Below, piece after piece: positions 56,525 to 64,000 of a stretch of 64,000 nucleotides of DNA. Every line of letters begins with the position of its first letter. Within the stretch, counting starts at the first letter, position 1. A program made the translations under genes and the position numbers. Origin of the DNA: Ceratotherium simum simum (Eukaryota > Chordata > Mammalia > Perissodactyla > Rhinocerotidae); contig NW_004454229.1 of assembly GCF_000283155.1 (NCBI RefSeq), positions 1,770,057 to 1,834,056 on the forward strand, written 5' to 3'. The notes below the pieces were generated by a model. It was not told the DNA's origin, did no database searches, and worked only from the letters and a program-made list of their open reading frames with translations.

Positions 56525-56790
56525 TACCCACTAGGTGCCAGGCATTGCATTCACCCTTTTACATGCATGGAAGCTTGGGGCATTAATGAGAACACGGATT
56601 TTAGAAGCAAACAGATCTAGTTTTGAATCTAGGTTTTGCCAGGAAATTGACTTATTCTCTTTTACTTTTAATATTCTGATTTTTAAAATTGTAATGATAT
56701 TTTTCCTGCAGATTTGTTCAAAGGATCTAATAAGAAAATACATGTAAAGCTCCTGACACACACTGGTGCTCTACAGTTGGGAGCTATCAG
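56525..56790 (+). repeat. MIR (plus), with a short antisense MIR piece before it
   Basis: 56525-56570 reads as antisense MIR end (ACTAGGTGCCAGGCATTGC). From 56585 a plus MIR follows: ACGGATTTTAGAAGCAAACA, GATCTAGTTTTGAATCTAGG, TAAAGCTCCTGACACACAC. Confidence 0.65.
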
Positions 56791-57775
56791 TCTTGGCTAC
56801 TTCACTTTCTTTGAATGAAGGATTCTTGTTGTAGTGGGCATTCGTAAATTTTGGCTGCTCGGCATCCATTTCTTCTTCTTAACAGCTAACTATTTCCTAT
56901 ACTTAAATGACTCCTTCCTTATTGGGTATAATTTGTTGGAGTCATAAGAAACGGCCTTGCTGTCCCATGCCAAAGCATATACCTCTATGTGGGCTAATCA
57001 GATATGACCTCCATGGAATCTCTATCTTGAAAAGAGAGAAAATAATGAAAAACTTGGTGTTCCTTCATGTCCTGACCAGACTGTTCCACTCGAAGGCCAC
57101 TTTTGTGGCTTCCTCTCCCTGTGCTAAAGCTCTTTGCTTCTTGCTCACCCTCAAGTCTAGGTCTCTCTCCACTTCCCATTGACTCTCTAAGTCCCCAACA
57201 TTCTTCAAATGCATTTCCTTTTGTCTAAGTTAAACAGAATGGATTTCTACTCTTAGTAACTAAAGAAACTGTATCTTATACACTCATACATAACCAATTT
57301 AACTGGAGACAATGAAAACAACACCAACATAAGCCATATTTGCCTTCTAGATAATTAGAATTATGTTGTTGAACAATAATGTTGATAAAGAAATTTTGAA
57401 TTACATATATGGTCTTTGCCAACTCATTTACCTCTCTGAAAAGCAATTTCTCCAACTAAAAAACAAGAAGATTAAAAACAAAACAAAACAAACAAGATTA
57501 AATTAACTGATCCTCAAAGGGTTGAACTGACATTTTAGGATTCCAAAGTCTATGAGGTTGATTCTAAGAATTTCACTATAATGTTATTAGTTTTATAAGA
57601 TACCTTCAAAGCTTTAACCAAAGGCCAGTAAGGAAAAATTTTCAGATCATATGATAACCTCAAATCACACTATGTAAGCAGCTGCCTATTTCACCTCTAT
57701 GTAGGGGTAGCTCAGACATTCAACTGCTTCTTGGGTAGAATAAGAAATAAGGGTGTGGTAGGCAAGATGTAGTGT
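56791..57775. other. No confident feature
   Basis: 56840-57240 may be an old transposon (GTGGGCTAATCAGATATGAC) but I cannot name it. A weak MIR-like trace is seen at 57405-57540 (ACCTCTCTGAAAAGCAATTT). No exon. Confidence 0.35.
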
Positions 57776-57779
57776 GTCC

Positions 57780-57880
57780 ACTGAAAGATGTCATTTAAGA
57801 TCACACAGCTAGTCAGTGGCAGTTAGTCAAGGCTTCAACTCCAGAGGCTAACACTTAAACAGAACACTACCCTACTAGGT
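57780..57880 (-). repeat. MIR/MIR3-like fragment
   Basis: TTAAGATCACACAGCTAGTC, AGTGGCAGTTAGTCAAGGC. Confidence 0.75.
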
Positions 57881-57884
57881 AATG

Positions 57885-58150
57885 TGGACCTTCACAGGAG
57901 AGATAGGTGGGGTGATCAGGAAAGGATTCCTGAAGAGGGTGGCTTGAAACTGAATCTTGACAGTGGGATAAAATATGGATTCATTCAAATGGGAGGACAG
58001 ATTTCTCAGACAGAGGGAGTGTATATGAAAAGGACCAGAGGTGAGAGTGCACAAGATATATTGAAGGTAACTGGGCCATGTAGCTGAAGCATAAGTTTTA
58101 TGTGGGGATCACTGGTGAGAAGCTTGAACCCAACCGTAGGGAATGGGGTG
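57885..58150 (-). repeat. L2 LINE, antisense
   Basis: AAAGGATTCCTGAAGAGGGT, GGCTTGAAACTGAATCTTGA, GAGGGAGTGTATATGAAAAG, TAACTGGGCCATGTAGC. Confidence 0.75.
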
Positions 58151-59185
58151 GGGTCTGAACGTCAGACTAAGGAATATCATTAATCAAATGTATCGTATGT
58201 ATGCTCTACTTTCTCCAAGTAATCTTTGCTGCCCTGCCTCTGCATCCTCTGCCTTGCCTACAACGGCACCAAGGGAGGGAGAAGATCCAATTAATGTTAT
58301 CGGAGTTCACACAGTAGACTTTGGAGAAGTGTCACCTAAAATAGAAGAAATGAGTGGATTCCTTTTCCAGGCAGGACTATTGAACAGCAGCCAGCTCCCT
58401 ATCAAAAGCTCACACAACTAGCCTAATTCTTTCTGGGAGAGTTCTAGGGAGAATCTTGAGCTAGGTCTGGAATTTGGGGAGGATGTGGGAAAGTGGTGTT
58501 AAGTGTGGAAAGAGGAGGGCTGTGACAGCAGAGTGTGTAGGGAGGTCAGGCCTTTCTCTCTAAGCTGGGCTTCTGTCTTGAAGCATAAGACTGAGAAAGT
58601 GTTCTGCAAGTTGACAAGTTACTGCAATAAGGGAAAAAAGAAGACCAAAATAAATAAATAAATAAATCCCACGGAGTGAAGACAAAGGTGATGGGATCAA
58701 GAGGCAAACGGAAGGAGAGAGGCCTTATGCAAGATTTATTAGAGAGCATGGCTTGGAAAATAAATTCAGCAATGGTTCCTGTCCTTTTGAGCTGAGACCT
58801 CACAGAATGTGATATTTCTGAAAAATGAGTCCCAGTCCACCCCAGGGCTTCCAGCTTGCTGAAGATGGATTCTCAGCATTGTGAACGCTTATTTGGGATG
58901 ATAAGGGTGGAAGGGGTGGCAACTTCGCTCTTTCTGGCTTAGTTTTGGTCAGAAATTGCATCTCTATTTGAAAATTAGTCGAATGTAGCTGTACCAGTGT
59001 CCATGTTACTAGGAGCAGCAAAGCCTCAGCTGATGAAAAGTGCTCTGAATGCCCAGCAGCCCACAGATGCAGCCTGCAGAAAAGAGAATTGAAGCCCTGC
59101 CTATGAGGTTAGTATGCCCGCTCCATAACCCCTTCCCCTGCTACCTCCAATTTCAAATTTAGTTAATTCTCAATTTCCTGACTGA
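58151..59185. other. No recognised feature
   Basis: About 1 kb of non-coding sequence. A short AAAT repeat (AATAAATAAATAAATAAAT) lies at 58649-58668. Confidence 0.45.
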
Positions 59186-59189
59186 GTCA

Positions 59190-59425
59190 GAGCAGCTCTT
59201 TATGGATAATGCAAAACTCAAGCACACATTCAACACCTTCTCTGTGCAAGCATTTTTCTACGTACTGAAGATTTAAAGATGAATAGATGCAATCCTGTCC
59301 CCTTACCCCAAGAAATTCAGTCTTGCAAGAGATACAGGCATCCTGACCAGGATAAGAAGTATTCTGAGCACTGTGATAGAGGTATGTGCACATGCAATAG
59401 GAGCACAGAGAAATCATGTGTGACG
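59190..59425 (-). repeat. L2 LINE, antisense
   Basis: AACACCTTCTCTGTGCAAGC, ACTGAAGATTTAAAGATGAA, CCCAAGAAATTCAGTCTTGC, TCTGAGCACTGTGATAGAG. Confidence 0.8.
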
Positions 59426-59584
59426 TGGGGAGTCATCCAGACCCGCTGGAGCCTGGTCTTGATGGATGGATGGTTAGGAGCTCACCAAAGGATGAAGGGA
59501 TGATGAAGGAATTTCTCAGCAGAGAGAAAACCATGGGGAGATGGAGCTAGATTTTGCATACTGTTTAAGGGAACAGGTTTTTAA
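59426..59584. other. Possible further L2 sequence
   Basis: Between two L2s of opposite orientation; no diagnostic block. Confidence 0.3.
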
Positions 59585-60095
59585 AGTTAATATCTGATCT
59601 TTTCACATACCTCTTGGAAACTTCTAGTGCCTTTCCATTGCACATGAAAAAAAGGCTAAACTCATCACCATGACGTGACCTCCACCTACTTCATCTTGCA
59701 CTGCTGTCTTTCTTCCCTCCTCTGCTCTAGCCCCACGGACCTTCTTTCTGTTCTTCAAATACATAAAGTTCATTCCTATTCCAAGGCGTTGTCATTTGCT
59801 GTTCCCTCTCTCTTGAATGTTTTTCCCTCAACTCCGTCTCATCTTTCAGATCTCATCCCAGATGCCACCCCCACAAGGAGTCTTTCCCGACAACTTAATT
59901 TAAATTAGACCCCTAACTGCAGTCACTCTCTCTCATTCTCCTATTTTATTTTCTTCATAGCACTTGTCACCATCTGAAATTTTGTTTCCCTCCACTAGAG
60001 GATAAGCTCCTAGATGGCAGACACTCTGTGTCTATATCCACATCTTCAGTGTCTAGAAGTTCCTGGCACAATAATTGAATAGATGAATTCAATGG
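59585..60095 (+). repeat. L2 LINE, sense, near-complete 3' end
   Basis: GAAACTTCTAGTGCCTTTCC, AAGGCGTTGTCATTTGCTGT, TCCCTCTCTCTTGAATGT, CACTAGAGGATAAGCTCC, TAGATGGCAGACACTCTG, AATTGAATAGATGAATTC. One of the best-preserved L2 copies here. Confidence 0.95.
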
Positions 60096-60113
60096 TGATA
60101 AGAAGCTTGCATT

Positions 60114-60407
60114 GGGGCCGGCTCCATGGCTTAGCAGTTAAGTGCGCGCGCTCCACTACTGGCGGCCCGGGTTCGGATCCCGGGCACGCACCGACGCACC
60201 ACTTCTCCGGCCATGCTGCAGCTGCATCCCACACACAGCAACTAGAAGGATGTGCAACTGCAATATACAACTACCTACTGGGGCTTTGGGGGAAAAAAAG
60301 GAGGAGGATTGGCAATAGATGTTAGCTCAGAGCCAGTCTTCCTCAGCAAAAAGAGGAGGATTAGCATGGATGTTAGCTCAGGGCTGATCTTCCTCACAAA
60401 AAAAGAA
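60114..60407 (+). mobile_element. ERE SINE, long form, young-looking
   Basis: Starts GGGGCCGGCTCCATGGCTTA, with B box GGGTTCGGATCCCGGGC and many CpGs retained (CGCGCGCTCC, GCACGCACCGACGCACC). Target-site duplication AAGAAGCTTGCATT is perfect over 14 bases (60100-60113 and 60408-60421). It is inserted at the 3' end of an L2. Both the perfect duplication and CpG retention argue for a recent insertion. Confidence 0.97.
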
Positions 60408-60499
60408 AAGAAGCTTGCATTGGTATGCAGGGCACCCAAGGAAGGCAAGTAAGACTAGTAGATAGGCAGGTAAAAAGGTAGATAAGACTAGCAGCAGTG

Positions 60500-60740
60500 G
60501 TCATTATAGTAATAATATCCCACAATTAGCGGGCATTTTCTGTGTGCTGGGCCCATGCTAAGCCCATTACCTTAACCTTCACAGTAATCTTGGGATATAA
60601 GAGCTATTAGCCCCTTTTCAAAGGCAAAGTATTTGAGAGATAAAGAGGAGTTTAGTAACGTGCTGATACCATATTGCTCCTGAACAGAAGAACTAGTATT
60701 TGATCTGAGTCTATCTAAATCCCCAAACCAAAATTTAACA
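60500..60740 (-). repeat. MIR SINE
   Basis: TTTTCTGTGTGCTGGGCCC, ATGCTAAGCCCATTACCTTA, TTCACAGTAATCTTGGGAT, TATTTGATCTGAGTCTATC. Confidence 0.8.
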
Positions 60741-61955
60741 ATTCAATAGGGAGGGGTGATTGGACTACCATCTCCCTCAAACTACCTCAGAAGTTTGCCA
60801 TCCGAGAGATCTTCTACAAACGTAAGATTATATATGAGTGTAGCATTCTTAGAGAAGGGATATCTTTCAGGGCAAATTGTGAGCAGGGGACAAGTCTAAC
60901 CTAATAGCAACTCCCAAATATTGCCCTCAGGTAGCCAGGATTCTTTCTATACTTAAACTCCAAGCACACTCACCTTGGATAAAAAACTGGGTCAATATAT
61001 CCACTTTTACATTAAAAATCTAGAAATATTGGAAATATTTACTTTAGATCACACACTTGGATAGAAAGAGACAAATTCAGTTAATTTCCTAGACCTTTGA
61101 CCTCATGATGGCCAAAAATGTCACTGTGTGTGTATATGTATGTGTGCTTGTAGTTCTATGTCCAAAACAAATTTGAGGTGACCTATAGAAATGTATATAA
61201 TGGAAATATAAATAATAAACAAAAGAAATTAAGACAAGCTATCAGGGGCAGGAAAATGAAACAAAGTTTGAAGTAAGGCTATTACAAATAGATGAATTCC
61301 ACAAAGTCCTGTGCACTCAGGACTCAGTAGAATTATGCTTTAAATTTGAGCTTCCTCGTAGCCAAAGAAAAGAAGGAACTATGACCAGTCATATGATTCT
61401 TAGAGCTCATAGAATAAAAAATGCTTGGGGCAAAAATAAGCCAGTTACTCACAATTTTTCCTGGTCATGAAACTTGACAAATTTTTCTCATGCTTTCATA
61501 AATACTTTCTTACTACCTTGAGAGTGAATTCATTAAGAAAGTTCATAAGATTATTTTTATGGAATCCTCAAGGCAGGCCAAAGGCAATATATCAAAGGGC
61601 AATTCTATAAAAACAACTCTATGAAGCATGAAGATAAATGCAATTCAGCTGTGCAACTCTCACGTTATCTAGTTTGGTCCAAGGACAGGGGATCCAATGA
61701 ACTGTGTATCTTCAAGCAGGCTTCCATTAATGCTATTTCTTGCAACTAGTCTTTTATTTAGAATAAGACAGCAAAGAATTTGAGGCTCCACTTTGTGTCA
61801 AATTCCTAGAGTACAGATAATGCACTCTGGTAGTTAAAAGCATAATCGCATATTCTTAACAGTCAACTAAGTGGAGGATATCTGATATGCTCTTTTGAAA
61901 ATCGTGTGCCTAGGTAGATGGCCAAGGAACAGCATGTGAAAAGAGCCAACATTAT
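60741..61955. other. No recognised repeat or exon
   Basis: About 1.2 kb, AT-rich and apparently repeat-free. A short TGTGTGTGTATATGTATGTG stretch lies at 61125-61150. Confidence 0.4.
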
Positions 61956-62400
61956 CCATGGAAAAATTTATAGGGTCTAACCTGATGCACTGACAATTGG
62001 CATAAAATTGTGAACTTTTCAGCTTTTGATTTTAAATAAGACAATATATTTTCTCTTTTAATTAGAATTGACTTTTCATTGGAATTGTTGGCTACTGTGT
62101 TGAGCTGACCAAAGGCTTCCTTATGCTTCGAAGAGACAAAATCTTGGGAATAACTATACACTCACTAGAAAGTGCATTCGACCTGAGCTCTCAAATGCCA
62201 CTTTGAGAAAAGAGAGTCTGGAAAAGTTCCCTGTTCAGTGATTGTGTTTTAATAAATAAAAAGGCAGCTGCAGTGAAGAGAAAGCAGCATATGGGATAAA
62301 AACCCTATAAGTAAATTGTCTACACAACACTGCAGTAATCCCTGTGGCATGTGCTTCCTAGAGAATGATGGGATGTTTGTCAACACATGCAGAACAAATG
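61956..62400 (+). other. Repeat-free segment, possible conserved element
   Basis: Motif-dense sequence with TTTTAATTAGAATTGAC, AAAGGCAGCTGCAGTGA (an E-box CAGCTG) and TGTGTTTTAATAAATAAAA. No repeat signature. Function is inference only. Confidence 0.25.
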
Positions 62401-62799
62401 ATAGGAAAAGACTCCCATATATAATTCATCTCTCTATCAAGTTAAATACACAAACACCTCAATTGTGGGTTGGTATAGACTAAATATTTAAAAGCTTCCC
62501 ACAATGCTCCAGGTCCTCATTGTTGCCATTCCAGACAACACCAGGAAACAAGCATTTCCCTCATTCAGAGTCACGGACAAGCACCTGTCTTTTCTTGGTC
62601 TACAAGCACCATCATTTTATGCTGGCTGTTAGTGCTTTCCTTGGCCAGAAGCAATTATAGAGAGACTTCAACCTAGAGGCAATGCACCCAGTTAGACTCA
62701 TAGATGTCCCTTATGTTTAAACTAGTTGGGTGTGGAATTCCACTGTTTCCTATTCCCGAAAGAGATTTTTACCATAACATCTACATCACTTCAATGAAC

Positions 62800-62800
<1 letters not shown>

Positions 62801-62830
<30 letters not shown>
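62801..62830 (+). repeat. (TG)15 microsatellite
   Basis: Fifteen uninterrupted TG units; likely polymorphic in length. Confidence 0.97.
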
Positions 62831-62832
<2 letters not shown>

Positions 62833-62945
62833 TCCTAGATAGAAACTACTTGAGAGTCGTGAGCTTTCCTTATGTGTCTTGGTACACCAAGAACTTTTCA
62901 CATAGGGGATGCTTAAAAATTGACTAGGAATGAATGAATGACTAC
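62831..62945 (+). repeat. L2 LINE 3' end
   Basis: TCCTAGATAGAAACTACTTG, AGAGTCGTGAGCTTTCC, GGATGCTTAAAAATTGAC, GAATGAATGAATGAC. Confidence 0.8.
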
Positions 62946-63360
62946 AAAAAGATTTTTCCCTTTCATAAAAATATTTGATTTTTGAGTGCTTAACACCATC
63001 ACTGTCACCTCACTAATCCCCATGCTCTGTCCCGAACACGCCTGATTTAAATCATCAAGAGTACTCCATACAATATATTCTGTGTGAGATTTTTACATAT
63101 AATTTCTCATTTGAAATCCAATTCTATTTACAAAACTACTTCATATGAACGTTTTTTGTATCATAGTTACTATACAAACCCCGATGCATTTTCAGACTAA
63201 AACGGTGTTGAGTCCTCCAAGTAGATTTGAAAAACAAGAGTAAAAATTAGCCAAGCACATGGATGATGGCTTTTACTAACTCATTAGTTTCAAAATCACT
63301 TATTCTTTGACCAAGCATTGTTTTTCCAAGTCAGTCTCTTTCTTTAAAAAGCCGTTAAGA
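62946..63360. other. No recognised feature
   Basis: Non-coding sequence without a named repeat. The same is true of 62401-62800. Confidence 0.4.
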
Positions 63361-63600
63361 GGGAGCCGGCCCGGTGGCGCAAGCGGGTAAGTGCACTCAC
63401 TCCGCTGTGGTGGCCCGGGGTTCGCTGGTTTGGATCCCGGGCGCGCACTGACACACTGCTTGGCAAGCCATGCTGTGGCGGTGTCCCATATAAAGTAGAG
63501 GAAGATGGGTACGGATGTTACCCCAGGGCCAGTCTTCCTCAGCAAAAAAAGAGGATTGGCAGATGTTAGCACAGAGCTGATCTTCCTCACAAAAAAAAAA
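63361..63600 (+). mobile_element. ERE SINE, short form, young-looking
   Basis: Starts GGGAGCCGGCCCGGTGGCGC and retains many CpGs (GATCCCGGGCGCGCACTGAC). Short-form body ATATAAAGTAGAGGAAGATGG-type, and an A run at the end. No convincing target-site duplication is visible, although AAAAG occurs on both sides. Confidence 0.94.
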
Positions 63601-63837
63601 AAAAGAATTTGAGACATTAAATGCAATGAAGACAAAATCTAAGTAAATAAACAGTAACTAAGGATAATGTCAATTGTGAAAATAAAGCTTCTCTCTGCAT
63701 CAAATGAGGTTTTGAAAGAGCTGAAGAAGCAATCATTTCGCTTCCGAATTTATTCACACCCAAAGATGACCAAGAGGAGGAAGGAGGCAGAGAGGAGGAA
63801 GGGGGAAAGCAATGAATTCCTAACATCAATAATAATA

Positions 63838-64000
63838 ATTATGATCATTTTGATATTAACAGTTAACATTTATTAAGGGCTTGCTATGTAACAGGCACTG
63901 TTATATTCCATTCATTATTATTAATATGTCCCTTTTAAGAATGAGAAAATAGTTTTGAAGAGGTTAAGTAACTTCTCCAAGGTCATATGGCAGACTAGTG
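63838..64000 (-). repeat. MIR SINE, cut by the window end
   Basis: TAACATTTATTAAGGGCTTG, CTATGTAACAGGCACTGTTA, GAATGAGAAAATAGTTTTGA, GTTAAGTAACTTCTCCAAGG. Confidence 0.9.

Noticed and set aside
60114..60190. tRNA-like A and B boxes
   Set aside because: They belong to the tRNA-derived head of the ERE SINE; there is no cloverleaf of a functional tRNA. The same applies to the other ERE copies.

Overview
This window is mammalian nuclear DNA, and within mammals it points to a perissodactyl (horse, donkey, zebra, rhinoceros or tapir). The evidence is seven copies of the tRNA-derived ERE SINE (typical start GGGGCCGGCCCNGTGGC, typical tail AGCTCAGGGCTGATCTTCCTCA). The rest is a normal mammalian intronic landscape of old L2, MIR/MIR3, L3/CR1, MLT1 LTRs and L1 pieces. 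There are no bacterial or viral-type gene arrays, no tRNA or rRNA genes and no CRISPR.

Only one stretch is convincingly protein coding. It is a 217-bp internal exon on the minus strand at 39360-39576, with a good acceptor and a consensus GTAAGT donor. Its 72 whole codons are recognisable as part of AGBL4 (cytosolic carboxypeptidase 6, CCP6), a tubulin deglutamylase of the M14 family. AGBL4 is known for very large introns. I found no second AGBL4 exon, so I read 1-39359 as part of the downstream intron and 39577-64000 as part of the upstream intron.

Layout. 1-4488: a minus-strand L1 with a complete 5' end, cut by the window edge in ORF2. 4489-6415: a second minus-strand LINE of HAL1 (half-L1) type, also with its 5' end. 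6.4-24 kb: MIR, MIR3, L2, L3 and MLT1 remnants, ERE insertions and some unique sequence. 24.08-24.9 kb: an L1 ORF2 3' fragment (minus). 25-31 kb: mixed, including a 109-bp inverted duplication (29281-29389 and 30516-30624). 30.7-35.1 kb: two L1M 3' ends (plus), the second split by an ERE. 36-39 kb: MLT1 LTRs, then the exon. 39.8-48.3 kb: L2 and MIR plus an ERV solo LTR (43240-43770). 48.84-51.02 kb: an AT-rich block holding a decayed hAT transposase relic and a 26-bp-armed hairpin. 51.3-64 kb: L2 and MIR in both orientations, microsatellites and three more EREs.

I found no previously undescribed gene system. The points most worth a second look are the isolated AGBL4 exon, the hAT relic, the inverted duplication, the antisense ORF in the L1 5' UTR, and a few repeat-free segments that could be conserved regulatory DNA. 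Repeat family names come from recognising the sequence, not from a database search, so boundaries are approximate unless a target-site duplication is given.
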